Part shown: positions 38,134-52,260 of the stretch, one piece after another
Layout: every line of letters begins with the position of its first letter
Position numbering within the stretch: position 1 is the first letter of the stretch
Origin: Orientallactaga sibirica
Taxonomy: Eukaryota; Chordata; Mammalia; Rodentia; Dipodidae
DNA length: 64,000 nucleotides
Assembly: GCA_036365145.1 (NCBI GenBank)
Contig: JAEOAD010001944.1
Coordinates: 248,001 to 312,000, forward strand
Direction: 5' to 3'
The notes under the pieces: model-generated
The model's database searches: none
Told to the model about the DNA's origin: nothing
The model's input: the letters and a program-made list of their open reading frames with translations, nothing else
Position numbers and translations under genes: made by a program

Positions 38134-39399
38134 CAGCAACTTCAAACCTTCCTTGTTTGTGTAGTCTAACAAGATGCACATCTTAGCAGTTTCGCTTCAT
38201 TTGTAAAGTAGTTTGTTTAGAAAACAAACATCGTCATTGCCGAACACTGTACTGTGTGAAATAAGCTAGTTCAGTTCTAGGAATCAGTTGCTTTCCTACG
38301 AAGAAGGTTTAGTGCAGTAATTTCAAACATTTTTAGTTAGTATAATCTAAGAAGATGTACAAATTAGTAGTTTCGCTTCATTTCTAAAGCAGTTGGTTTA
38401 GAAAACATACATCTTCATTAGTGACACTGTACTGTTTGAAGTAAGCTGGTTCGGTTCTAGGAATCAGTTGCTTTACTACGAAGAAAGTTTAGTGCAGCAA
38501 CTTCAAACCTTCCTTGTTTGTGTAGTCTAACAAGATGTACAACTTACTAGTTTCACTTCATTTCTAAATTAGTTTCTTTAGAAAACAAACATCTTCATTA
38601 CCCTATACTGTTCTGGGTGAAATAAGCTAGTTCGGTTCTAGTAATCAGTTCCTTTCCTCCGAAGAAGGTTTAGTGGAGCAAGTTCAAACATTTCTCGTTA
38701 GTGTAATCTAACAAGATGTACAATTTAGTAGTTTCACTTCATTTCTAAAGCAGTTTGTTTAGAAAACATACATCTTCATTGCCGAACACTGTTCCGTGTG
38801 AAATAAGTTAGTTCGGTTCTAGGAATCAGTTGCTTTCCTACGAAGAAGATTTAGTGCAGCAACTTCAAACCTTCCTTGTTTGTGCAGTCTAACAAGATGT
38901 ACATCTTAGCCGTTTCGCTTCACTTGTAAAGTAGTTTGTTTAGAAAGCAAATATCTTCATTGCCGAACACTGTACTGTGTGAAACAAGCTAGTTCGATTC
39001 TAGGAATCTGTTGCTTTCCAAAGAAGAAGGTTTAGTGCAGCAACTTGAAACCTTCCTTGTTTGTGTAGTCTAACAAGATGTACAACTTACCAGTTTCGCT
39101 TCATTTCTAAAGTAGTTTCTTTAGAAAACAAACATCTTCATTGCCGAACACTGTACTGGGTGTAATAAGCTAGTTCGGTTCTAGGAATCAGTTGCTTTCC
39201 TACGAAGAAGGTTTAGTGCAGCAACTTCAAACATTTCTAGTTAGTGTAATCTAACAAGATGTACAACTTAGTAGTTTCACTTCATTTCTAAAGCAGTTTG
39301 TTTAGAAAACATACATCTTCATTGCCGAAAACTGTACTGTGTGAAATAAGTTAGTTCGGTTCTAGGAATCAGTTGCTTTCCTACGAAGAAGTTTTAGTG

Positions 39400-40520
39400 C
39401 AGCAACTTCAAACCTTCCTTGTAACAAGATGTACATCTTAGCAGTTTCGCTTCATTTGTAAAGTAGTTTGTTTCGAAAACAAGCATCTTCATTGCCGAAC
39501 ACTGTACTGTGTGAAATAAGCTAGTTCGATTCTAGGAATCTGTTGCTTTCCAACGAAGAAGGTTTAGTGGAGCAACTTGAAACCTTCCTTGTTTGTGTAG
39601 TCTAACAAGATGTACAACTTACTGTTTTCGCTTCATTTCTAAAGTAGTTTCTTTAGAAAACAAACATCTTCATTGACGAACACTGTAGTGGGTGAAATTA
39701 GCTAGTTCGGTTCTTGGAATCAGTTGCTTTCCTACGAAGAAGGTTTAGTGGAGCAACTTCAAACATTTCTAGTTAGTGTAATCTAAAAAATGTACAACTT
39801 AGGAGTTTTCCTTCATTTCTAAAGCAGTTTGTTTAGAAAACATACATCATCATTGCGGAACACTGTACCGTGTGAAATAAGTTAGTTCGGTTCTAGGAAT
39901 CAGTTGCTATCCTACGAAGAGGGTTAGTGCAGCAACTTCAAACCTGCCCTGTTTGTGTAGTCTAACAAGATATACAACTTAGTAGATTCGCTTCATTTCT
40001 AAAGTAGTTTGTTTATAAAAGAAACATCTTCATTGCCGAAAACTGTACTGTGTGAAATAAGTTAGTTCGGTTCTAGGAATCAGTTGCTTTCCTACGAAGA
40101 AAGTTTAGTGCAGCAACTTCAAACCTTCCTTGTTTGTGTAGTCTAACAAGATGTACAACTTAGCAGTTTCACTTCATTTGTAAAGTAGTTTGTTTAGAAA
40201 ACAAACATCTTCAATGCCGAACACTGTACTGTGTGAAATAAGCTAGTTCCGTTCTAGGAATCAGTTGCTTTCCTACGAAGAAGGTTTAGTGCAGCAAGTT
40301 CAAACTTTTCTGGTTAGCATAATCTAACAAGATGTAGAACTTAGTAGTTTCACTTCATTTCTAAAGCAGTTTGTTTAGAAAACATACATCTTCAGTGCCG
40401 AAAACTGTAGTGTGTGTAATAAGTTAGTTCAGTTCTAGGAATCAGTTGCTTTCCTACGAAGAAGATTTAGTGCAGCAACTTCAAACCTTCCTTGTAACAA
40501 GATGTACATCTTAGCAGTTT
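39400..40520 (+). repeat. 6-monomer offset pair marked by an 11-bp deletion
   Basis: The word CTTCCTTGTAACAAGATG, lacking 11 bp present in other monomers, occurs only near 39415 and 40488 (GTAACAA at 39421 and 40494, offset 1073 bp, six monomers). The two monomers continue alike with TACATCTTAGCAGTTTCGC, so they share one origin. Confidence 0.65.
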
Positions 40521-43500
40521 CGCTTCATTTGTAAAGTAGTTTGTTTAGAAAACAAACATCTTCATTGCCGAACACTGTACTGTGTGAAATAAGTTAGTTC
40601 GGTTCTAGGAATCAGATGCTTTCCTACGAAGAAGGTTTAGTCCAGCAACTTGAAACCTTCCTTGTTTGTGTAGTCTAACAAGATGTACAACTTACTAGTT
40701 TCGCTTCATTTGTAAAGTAGTTTGTTTAGAAAACAAACATAGTCATTACCGAACATTGTACTGGGTGAAATAAGCTAGTTCGGTTCTAGGAATCAGTTGC
40801 TTTCCTACGAAAAAAGTTTAGTGCAATAAGTTCAAACGTTTCTACTTAATGTAATCTAAGAAGATATACAAATTAGTAGTTTCGCTTCATTTCTAAAGCA
40901 GTTCGTTTACAAAACATACATCTTCATTGGCGACACTGTACTGTGTGAAGTAAGCTAGTTCGGTTCTAGGAATCAGTTCCTTTCCTACGAAGAAGGTTTA
41001 GTGCAGCAAGGTCAAACTTTTCTAGTTAGTGTTATGTAACAAGATGTACACTTACTTGATTCGCTTCATATCTAAAGTAGTTTGTTTCAAAAACAAAATT
41101 TTCATTGCCGAAAAGTGTACTGTGTGAAATAAGTTATTTCGATTCTAAGAATCAGTTGCTTTCCTACGAAGAAGGTTTAATGCAGCCACTTCAAACCTTC
41201 CTCGTTTGTGTAGTCTAACAAGATGTACAACTTACTAGTTTCGTTTCATTTCTAAAATTGTTTGTTTAGAAAACAAACATCTTCATTGCCCAACACTGTA
41301 CTGTGTGAAATAAGCTAGTTCGATTCTAGGAATCAGTTGCTTTCCTACGAAGAAGGTTTAGTGCAGCAAGTTAAACTTTTCTAGTTAGTGTAGTCTAACA
41401 AGATGTACAACTTAGTTGTTTCACTTCATTTCTAAAGAAGTTTGTTTAGTAAACGTACATCTTCATTGCCGAAAACTGTACTGTGTGAAATAAGTTAGTT
41501 TGGTTGTAGGAATCAGTTGCTTTCCTACGAAGAAGGTTTAGTGCAGCAACTTCAAACATTTCTAGTTAGTGTAATCTAAGAATATGTACAACTTACTAGT
41601 TTCGCTTCATTTCTAAAGCAGTTTGTTTAGAAAACATACATCTTCATTGCCAAAAACTGTACTGTGTGAAATAAGTTAGTTCGGTTCTAGGAAACAGTTG
41701 CTTTCCTACGAAGAAAGTTTAGTGCAGCAACTTCAAATCTTCCTTGTTTGTGTAGTATAAAAAGATGTACAACTTACTAGTTTCGCTTCATTTCTAAAGT
41801 TGTTTGTTTAGAAAACCAACTTCTTCATTGCCGAACACTGTACTGTGTGAAATAAGCTAGTTCGGTTCTAGGAATCAGTTTCTTTCCTACGAAGAAGGTT
41901 TAGTCCAGCAACTTCAAACTTTTCTAGATAGTGTAGTGTAACAAGATGTACAACTTAGTAGTTCCACTTCATTTCTAAAGCAGTTTGTTTAGAAAACATA
42001 CATCTTCATTGCCGAAAATTGTACTGTGTGAAATAAGTTAGTTTGGTTCTAAGAATCAGTTGCTTTCCTACAAAGAAGGTTTAGTGCAGCAACTTGAAAC
42101 CTTCCTTGTTTGTGTAGTCTAACAAGATGTACAACTTACTAGTTTCGCTTCATTTCTAAAGCAGTTTATTTAAAAAACATACATCTTCATTGCCGAAAAC
42201 TGTACTGTGTGAAATAAGCTAGTTCGGTTCTAGGAATCACTTGCTTTCCTACGAAGAAGGTTTAGTGCAGCAACTTCAAACATTTCTAGTTAGTGTAATC
42301 TAAGAAGATGTACAAATTCGTAGTATCGCTTCATTTCTAAAGTAGTTGGTTTAGAAAACAAACATCGTCATTGCCGAACACTGTACTGGGTGAAATAAGC
42401 TACATCGGTTCTAGGAATCAGTTGCTTTCCTACGAAGAAGGTTTAGTGCAGTAAGTTCAAACATTTCTATTTAGTGTAATCTAGGAAGATGTACAAATTA
42501 GTAGTTTCGCTTCATTTCTAAAGCAGTTGGTTTAGAAAACATACATCTTCATTGGAGACACTGTACTGTGTGAAGTAAGCTAGTTCGCTTCAAGGAATCA
42601 GTTGCTTTCCTACAAAGAAAGTTTTGTGCAGCAACTTCAAACCTTCCTTGTTTGTGTAGTCTAAAAAGATGTACAACTTACTAGTTTCGCTTCATTTCTA
42701 AAGTAGTTTCTTTAGAAAACTAACATCTTCATTGCCCTACACTGTACTGGGTGAAATAAGCTAGTTCGGTTCTAGGAATCAGTTCCTTTCCTCCGAAGAT
42801 GGTTTAGTGCAGCAAGTTCAAACATTTCTAGTTAGTGTAATCTAACAAGATGTACAATTTAAGAGTTTCACTTCATTTCTAAATCAGTTTCTTTAGAAAA
42901 CATACATCTTCATTGCCGAACACTGTTCCGTGTGAAATAAGTTAATTCGGTTCTAGGAATCAGTTGCTTTCCTACGAATAAGATTTAGTGCAGCAAATTT
43001 AAACCTTTCTGTTTGTGTAGTCTAACAAGATGTACATCTTAGCCATTTAGCTTCATTTGTAAAGTAGTTTGTTTAGAAAACAAACATCTTCATTGCCTAA
43101 CACTGTACTGTGTGAAATAAGCTAGTTCGGTTCTAGGAATCAGTTGCTTTCCTACGAAGAAGGTTTAGTGCAGCAACTTGAAACCTTCCTTGCTTGTGTA
43201 GTGTAACAAGATGTACAACTTACTAGTTTCCCTTCATTTGTAAGGTAGTTTGTTTAGAAAAGAAACATCTTCATTGCCGAACACTGTACTGTGTGAAATA
43301 AGCTCGTTCGGTTCTAGGAATAAGTTGGTTTCCTACGAAGTAGGTTTAGTGCAGCAAGTTCAACCTTTTCTAGTTAGTGTAATCTAACAAGATATACAAC
43401 ATACTAGATTCGCTTCATAACAAAAGTAGTTTCTTTCAAAAACAAACATCTTCATTGCCAAAAACTGTACTGTGTGAAATAAGTTAGTTCGGTTCAAGGA

Positions 43501-46500
43501 ATCAGTTGCTTTCCTACGAAGAATATTTAGTGCAGCAACTTCAAACCTTCCTTGTTTGTGTAGTCTAACAAGATGTACATCTTAGCAGTTTCGCTTCATT
43601 TGTAAAGTAGTATGTTTAGAAAAGAAACATCTTCATTGCGAACACTGTACTGTGTGAAATAAGCTAGTTCAATTCCAAGAATCAGTTGCTTTCCTAAGAA
43701 GAAGGTTTAGTGCAGCAAGTTCAAACTTTTCTAGTTAGTGTAGTCTAACAAGATGTACAACTTAGTAGTTTCACTTCATTTCTAAAGCAGTTTGTTTAGA
43801 AAACATACATCTTCATTGCCGAAAACTGTACTGTGTGAAATAAGTTAGTTCGGTTCTAGGAATCAGTTGCTTTCCTACGAAGAGGTTTAGTGCAGCAAGT
43901 TCAAACATTTCTAGTTACTGTAATCTAACAAGATGTACAACTTACTAGTTTCGCTTCATTTGTAAAGTAGTTTGTTTAGAAAAAAAACATCGTCATTGCC
44001 GAACACTGTACTGTGTGAAATAAGCTAGTTCGGTTCTAGGAATCAGTTGCTTTCCTACGAAGAAGGTTTACTGCAATAAGTTCAAACATTTCTAGTTAGT
44101 GTAATCTAAGAAGATGAACAAATTAGTAGTATCTCTTCATTTCTAAAGTTGTTTGTTTAGAAAACAAACATCTTCATTGCCGAAAACTGTACTGTGTGAA
44201 ATAAGTTAGTTCGGTTCTAGGAATCAGTTGCTTTCCTACGAAGAAGGTTTAGTGCAGCAAGTTCAAACTTTTCTAGTTAGTGTAATCTAACAAGATGTAC
44301 AACATACTAGATTTGCTTCATATCTAAAGTAGTTTCTTTCAAAAAGAAACATCGTCTTTGCCAAAAACTGTACTGTGTGAAGTGTTACTTTGGTTCTAGG
44401 AATCAGTTGCTTTCCTCCGAAGAAGGTTTAGTGCAGCAACTTGAAACCTTCCCTGTTTGTGTAGTCTAACAAGATGTACAACTTACTAGTTTGGCTTCAT
44501 TTGTAAAGTAGTTTGTTTAGAAAACAAACATCGTCATTGCCGAACACTGTACTGTGTGAAATAAGCTAGTTCGGTTCTAGGAATCAGTTGCTTTCCTACG
44601 AAGAAGGTTTAGTGCAATAAGTTCAAACATTTCTAGTTAGTGTAATCTAAGAAGATGTACAAATTAGTAGTTTCGTATCATTTCTAAAGCAGTTGGTTTA
44701 GAAAACATACATCTTCATTGGCGACACTGTACTGTGTGAAGCAAGCTAGTTCGGTTCTAGGAATCAGTTCCTTTCCTACGAAGAAGGTTTAGTGCAGCAA
44801 GTTCAAACTTTTCTAGTTAGTGTAATCTAACAAGATGTACACTTACTTGATTCGCTTCATATCTAAAGTATTTTGTTTCAAAAACAAAATCTTCATTGCC
44901 GAAAACTGTACTGTGTGAAGTAAGCTAGTTCGGTTCTAGGAATCAGTTGCTTTAAAACGAAGAAAGTTTTGTGCAGCCACTTCAAACCTTCCTTGTTTGT
45001 GTAGTCTAACAAGATGTACAACTTACTAGTTTCGCTTCATTTCTAAAGCAGTTTCTTTAGAAAACAAACATCTTCATTGCCGAACACTGTACTGGGTGAA
45101 ATAACCTAGTTCGGTTCTATGAATCACTTCCTTTCCTCCGAAGAAAGTTTAGTGCAGCAAGTTGAAACATTTCTAGTTAGTGTAATCTAACAAGATGTAC
45201 AACTTAGTAGTTTCACTTCATTTCTAAAGCAGTTTGTTTAGAAAACATACATCTTCATTGCCGAAAACTGTACTGTGTGAAATAAGTTAGTTCGGTTCTA
45301 GGAATCAGTTGCTTTCCTACAAAGAAGGTTTAGTAAGCAACTTCAAAACTTCCTTGTTTGTGTATTATAACAAGATGTACAACTTACTAGTGTCGCTTCA
45401 TTTCTAAAGTAGTTTGTTTCGAAAACAAACATCTTCATTGCCAATAACTGTACTGTGTGAAATAAGTTAGTTCGGTTCTGGGAATCAGTTGCTTTCCTAC
45501 AAAGAAGATTTAGTGCAGCAACTTCAAACCTTCCTTGCTTGTGTTATCTAACAAGATGTAGAACTTACTAGTTTCTCTTCATTTGCAAAGTAGTTTGTTT
45601 AGAAAACAAACATCTTCATTGCGGAACACTGTACTGTGTGAAATAAGCCAGTTCGGTATTAGGAATCAGTTGCTTTCCTACGAAAAGGTTTAGTGCAGCA
45701 AGTTCAAACTTTTCTAGTAAGTGTTATCTAACAAGATGTACACTTACTTGATTCGCTTCATATCTAAAGGAGTTTGTTTCAAAAACAAAATCTTCATTGC
45801 CGATAACCGTACTGTGTGAAATAGGTTAGTTCGGTTCTAGGAATCAGTTGAAATCCTACGAAGAAGGTTAAGTGCAGCAACTTGAAACCTTCCTTGTTTG
45901 TGTAGTCTAACAAGGTGTACAACTTACTAGTTTCGCTTCATTTGTAAAGTAGTTTGTTTAGAAAACAAACATCTTCATTGCCGAACACTGTACCGTGTGA
46001 AATAAGCTAGTTCCGTTCTAGGAATCAGTTCCTTTCCTCCGAAGAAGGTTTAGTGCAGCAAGTTCAAACATTTCTAGTTGGTGTAATCTAACAAGATGTA
46101 CAACTTAGTAATTTCACTTCATTTCTAAAGCAGTTTGTTTATAAAACATACATCTTCATTGCCGAAAACTGTACTGTGTGAAATAAGTTATTTGAGTTGT
46201 AGGAATCCCTTGCTTTCCTACGAAGAAGGTTTAGTGCAGCAACTTCAAACATTTCTAGTTAGTGTAATCTAAGAAGATGTACAAATGAGTAGTATCGCTT
46301 CATTTCTAAAGCTGTTTGTTTAGAAAAGAAACATCTTCATTGCCGAAAACTGTACTGTGTGAAATAAGCTAGTTCGGTTCTAGGAATTATTTGCTTTCCT
46401 ACGAAGTAGGTTTAGTGCAGCAACTTCAAACCTTCCTTGATTGTGTAGTCTAAGAAGATGTACAACTTACTAGTTTCACTTCATTTCTAAAGTAGTTTCT

Positions 46501-49500
46501 TTAGAAAACAAACATCTTTATTGCCGAACTGTGTACTGTGTGAAATAAGCTAGTTAGGTTCTAGGAATCAGTTGCTTTCCTACGAAGAAGGTTTAGTGCA
46601 GCAAGTTCAATCTTTTCTAGTTAGTGTAATCTAACAAGATGTACAACATACTAGATTCGCTTCATATCTACAGTAGTTTCTTTCAAAAACATACATCTTC
46701 ATTGCCAAAAACTGTACTGTCTGAAATAAGTTAGTTCAGTTCCAGGATTCAGTTGCTTTCCTACGAAGAAGGTTTAGTTTAGCAACTTCAAAACTTCCTT
46801 GTTTGTGTAGTATAACAAGATGTACAACTTACTAGTTTCGCTTCATTTCTAAAGGAGTTTGTTGGGAAAACAAACATCTTCATTGCCGATAACTGTACTG
46901 TGTGAAACAAGTTAGTTCGGTTCTAGGAATCAGTTGATTTCCTACAAAGAAGATTTAGTGCAGCAACTTCAAACCTTCCTAGCTTGTGTAGAATAACAAG
47001 ATGTACAACTTAGCAATTTCACTTCATTAGTGAAGTAGTTTGTTTAGCAAACAAACATCTTCATTGCCGAACACTGTACTGTGTGAAATAAGCTAGTTCG
47101 ATTCTAGGAATCAGTTGCTTTCCTACGAAGAAGGTTTAGTGCAGCAAGTTCAAACTTTTCTAGTTAGTGTAATCTAACAATTTGTACAACTTAGTAGTTT
47201 CACTTCATTTCTAAAGCAGTTTGTTTAGAAAACATACATCTTCATTCCCGAAAACTGTACTGTGTGAAATAAGTTAGTTCGGTTGTAGGAATCAGTTGCT
47301 TTCCTACGAAGAATGTTTAGTGCAGCAAGTTCAAACATTTCTAGCTAGTGTAATCTAACAAGATGTACAACTTAGTAGTTTCACTTCATTTCTATAGTAG
47401 TTTTTTTAGAAAACAAACATCTTCATTTCCGAACACTGTACTGTGTGAAATAAGCTCGTTCGGTCCTAGAAATCAGTTGCTTTCCTACGAAGAAGGTTAA
47501 GTGCAGCAACTTGAAACCTTCCTTGTTTGTGTAGTCTAACAAGATATACAACTTACTAGTTTCGCTTCATTTGTAAAGTAGTTTGTTTAGAAAACAAACA
47601 TCTTCATTGCCGAAAACTGTACTATTTGAAATGAGCTAGTTCGATTCTAGGAATCAGTTGCTTTCTTACGAAGAAGGTTTAGTGCAGCAAGTTCAAACTT
47701 TTCTAGTTAGTGTAGTCTAACAAGATGTACAACTTAGTAGTTTCACTTCATTTCTAAAGTAGTTTGTTTAGAAAACATACATCTTCATTGCCGAAAACTG
47801 TACTGTGTAAAATAAGCTACTTCGGTTCTAGGAAATAGTTGCTTTCCTACAAATAAGGTTTAGTGCAGCAAGTTCAAACTTTTCTAGGTAGTGTAATCTA
47901 ACAAGATGTACCACTTAGTTGTTTCACTTCATTTCTAAAGCAATTTGTTTAGAAAACATACATCTTCATTGCGGAAAACTCTACTGTGTGAAATAAGTTA
48001 GTTCGGTTCTAGGAATCAGTTGCTTTCCTACGAAGAAGGTTTAGTGCAGCAAGTTCAAACATTTCTAGTTAGTGTAATCTAACAAGGTGTTCAACGTAGT
48101 AGTTTCACTTCATTTCTAAAGGAGTTTGTTTAGAAAACAAACATCTTCATTGCTGAACACTGTACTGTGTGAAATAAGCTCGTTCGGTCCTAGGAATCAG
48201 TTGCTTTCCTACGAAGAAAATTTAGTGCAACAACTTCAAACCTTCCTTGTTTTTGTAGTCTAACAAGAATTACATCTTAGCAGTTTCACTTCATTTGTAA
48301 AGTAGTTTGTTTAGAAAACAAACATCTTCAATGCCGAAAACTGTACTGTTTGAAATAAGCTAGTTCGATTCTAGGAATCAGTTGCTTTCCTACGAAGAAG
48401 GTTTAGTGCAGCAAGTTCAAACTTTTCTAGTTAGTGTAGTCTAACAAGATGTACAACTTAGTACTTTCACTTCATTTCTAAAGCAGTTTGTTTATAAAAC
48501 ATATATCTTCATTGCCGAAAACTGTACTGTGTGAAATAAGTTATTTCGGTTGTAGAAATCAGTTGCTTTCCGAAGAAGGTTTAGTGCAGCAACTTCAAAC
48601 ATTTCTAGTTAGTGTAATCTAAGAAGATGTACAAATTAGTAGTATCACTTCATTTCTAATGTTGTTTGTTTAGAAAACAAACATCTTCATTGCCGAACAC
48701 TGTACTGTGTGAAATAAGCTAGTTCCGTTCTAGGAATGATGTGCTTTCCTACGAAGAAGGTTTAGTGCAGCATCTTGAAACCTTCCTTGATTGTGTAGTC
48801 TAACAAGATGTACAACTTACTAGTTTCGCTTCATTTCTAAAGTAGTTTCTTTAGAAAACAAACATCTTCATTGCGAACACTGTACTGTGTGAAATAAGTT
48901 AGTTCGGTTCTAGGAATCAGTTGCTTTCCTACGAAGAAGGTTTAGTGCAGCAAGTTCAATCTTTTCTAGTTAGTGTAATCTAACAAGATGTACAACATAC
49001 TAGATTTGCTTCATATCTAAAGCAGTTTCTTTCAAAACAAATATCTTCATTGCGAAAACTGTACTGTGTGAAATAAGTTAGTTCGGTTCTAGGATTCAGT
49101 TGCTTTCCTATGAAGAAGGTTTAGTGCAGCAACTTGAAACCTTCCTTGTTTGTGTAGCCTAACAAGATGTACAAATTACTAGTTTCGCTTCATTTGTAAA
49201 GTAGTTTGTTTAGAAAACAAACATCATCATTGCCGAACACTGTACTGTGTGAAATAACCTAGTTCGGATCTAGGAATCAGTTGCTTTCCTACGAAGAAAG
49301 TTTTGTGTAGCAACTTCAAACCTTCCTTGTTTGTGTAGTCATAAAGATGTACAATGTACTAGCTTCGGTTCATTTCTAAAGTAGTTTGTTTAGAAAACAA
49401 ACATCTGCATTGCCGAACACTGTACTGGGTGAAATAAGATAGTTCGGTTCTAGGAATCAGTTCCTTTCCTCCGAAGAAGGTTTAGTTCCGCAACTTCAAA

Positions 49501-51659
49501 ACTTCCTTGTTTGTGTAGTATAACAAGATGTACAACTTACTAGTTTCGCTTCATTTCTAAAGTAGTTTGTTTAGAAAACAAACATCTTCATTGCCGATAA
49601 CTTTACTGTGTGAAATAAGTTAGTTCGGTTCTAGGAATCAGTTGCTTTCCTACAAAGAAGATTTAGTGCAGCAATTTCAAACCTCCCTTGCTTGTGTAGT
49701 ATAACAAGATGTACAACTTAGTAGTTTCACTTCATTTCTAAGGTAGTTTGTTTAGAAAACAAACATCTTCATTTCCGAACACTGTACTGTGTGAAATAAG
49801 CTCGTTCGTTCCTAGGAATCAGTTTCTTTCCAACGTAGAAGGTTTAGTGCAGCAAGTTCAAACTTTTCTAGTTAGTGTAATCTAACAAGATGTACACCAT
49901 ACTAGATTTGCTTCATATCTAAAGTAGTTTGTTTAGAAAACAAACATCTTCATTGCCGAAAACTGTACTGTGTCAAATAAGTTAGTTCTGTTCTAGGAAT
50001 CAGTTGCTTTCCTACGAAGAAAGTGTAGTGCAGTAACTTCAAACCTTCCTTGTTTGTGTAGTCTAACAATATGTACAACTTAGCAGTTTCGCTTCATTTG
50101 TAAAGTAGTTTGTTTAGAAAACAAACATCTTCATTGCCGAATACTGTACTGTGTGAAATAAGCTAGTTCGGTTCTAGGAATCAGTTGCTTTCCTACGTAG
50201 AAGGTTGACTGCAGCAACTTCAAACCTTCCTCGTTTGTGTAGTCTAACAAGATGTACAACTTACTAGTTTCGCTCCATTTCTAAAGTTGTTTGTTTAGAA
50301 AACAAACATCTTCCTTGCTGAACACTGTACTATGTGAAATAAGCTCGTTCGATTCTAGAAATCAGTTGCTTTCGTACGAAGAAGGTTTAGTGCACCTAGT
50401 TCAAACTTTTCTAGTTAGTGTAGTCTAACAAGATATACAACTTACTAGTTTCGCTCCATTTCTAAAGTTGTTTGTTTAGAAAACAAACATCTTCATTGCC
50501 GAACACTGTACTATGTGAAATAAGCTCGTTCGGTTCTAGGAATCAGTTGCTTTCCTACGAAGAAGGTTTAGTGCACCAAGTTCAAACTTTTCTAGTTAGT
50601 GTAGTCTAACAAGATGTACAACTTAGTAATTTCACTTCATTTCTAAAGCAGTATGTTCAGAAAACATACATCTTCATTGCCGAAAACTGTACTGTGTGAA
50701 ATAAGTTAGTTCGGTTCTAGGAATCAGTTGCTTTCCTACGAAGAAAGTTTAGTGCAGCAACTTCAAACCTTCTTTGTTTGTGTAGTATAACAAGATGTAC
50801 AACTTACTAATTTCGCTTCAGTTCTAAAGTAGTTTGTTTTAGAAAACAAACATCTTCATTGCCGAACACTGTACTGTGTGAAATAAGCTCGTTCGGTCCT
50901 AGGAATCAGTTGCTTTCCTACCAAGAAGGTTTAGTGCAGCAAGTTCAAACATTTCTAGTTAGTGTAATCTAACAAGATGTACAACATACTAGATTTGCTT
51001 CATATCTAAAGTAGTTTCTTTCAAAAACAAACATCTTCATTGCCAAAAACTGTACTGTGTGAAATAAGTTAGTTTGGTTCTAGGAATCAGTTGCTTTCCT
51101 ACGAAGAAAGTTTAGTGCAGCAACTTCAAACCTTCCTTGTTTTTGTAGTCTAACAAGATGTATATCTTAGCAGTTTCGCTTCATTTGTAAAGTAGTTTGT
51201 TTAGAAAACAAACATCTTCATTGCCGAACACTGTACTGTGTGAAATAAGCTAGTTTGGTTCTAGGAATCAGTTGCTTTCCTACGAAGAATGTTTAGTGCA
51301 GCAAGTTCAAACTTTTATAGTTAGTGTAGTCTAACAAGATATACAACTTAGTTGTTTCACTTCATTTCTAAAGCAGTTTGTTTAGAAAACATACATCTTC
51401 ATTGCCAAAAATTATACTGTGTGAAATAAGTTATTTCTGTTCTAGGAATCAGTTGCTTTCATACATAGAAGGTTTACTGCAGCAACTTCAAACCTTCCTC
51501 GTTTGTGTAGTCAAAAAACATGTACAACTTACTAGTTTCGCTCCATTTCTAAAGTTGTTTGTTTAGAAAACAAACATCTTCATTGGCGAACACTGTACTA
51601 TGTGAAATAAGCTCGTTTGCTTGTAGGAATCAGTTCCTTTCCTACGAAGAAGGTTTAGT

Positions 51660-52260
51660 GCAGCAAGTTCAAACATTTCTAGTTAGTGTAATCTAACAAG
51701 ATGTACAACTTAGTAGTTTCACTTCATTTCTAAAGTAGTTTGTTTAGAAAACAAATATCTTCATTGCCGAACACTGTACTGTGTGAAATAAGCTCGTTCG
51801 GTCCTGGGAATCAGTTGCTTACCTACAAAGAAGGTTAAGTGCAGCAAGTTCAAATTTTTCTAGTTAGTGTAATCTAACAAGATGTACAACATACTAGATT
51901 TGCTTCATAACTAAAGTACTTTGCTTAAAAAACAACATCTTCATTGCCCAAAACTGTACTGTGTGAAATAAGTTAGTTTGGTTCTAGGATTCAGTTGCTT
52001 TCCTACGAAGAAAGTTTAGTGCACCAACTTCAAACCTTCCTTGTTTGTGTAGTCTAACAAGATGTACATCTTAGCAGTTTCTGATTCATTTGTATAAGTA
52101 GTTTGTTTAAAAAAACATCTTCATTGCTGAACACTGTACTGTGTGAAATAAGCTCGTTCGGTTCTAGGAATCAGTTCCTTTCATCCGAAGAAGGTTTAGT
52201 GCAGCAAGTTCAAACTTTTCTAGATAGTGTAGTCTAACAAGATGTACAACTTAGTAGTTT
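51660..52260 (+). repeat. Satellite block duplicated across the provirus, left copy
   Basis: Private variants TTCATAACTAAAGTAC (51904), a GTGCACCAACTTC monomer, TTCATTTGTATAAGTAG, TTTCATCCGAAG and TCTAGATAGTGTAG occur in this order here and again at about 58540-59150 (first marker at 58760). Taking out the 3411-bp provirus and the two irregular junctions, the offset is about 19 monomers. Confidence 0.75.
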
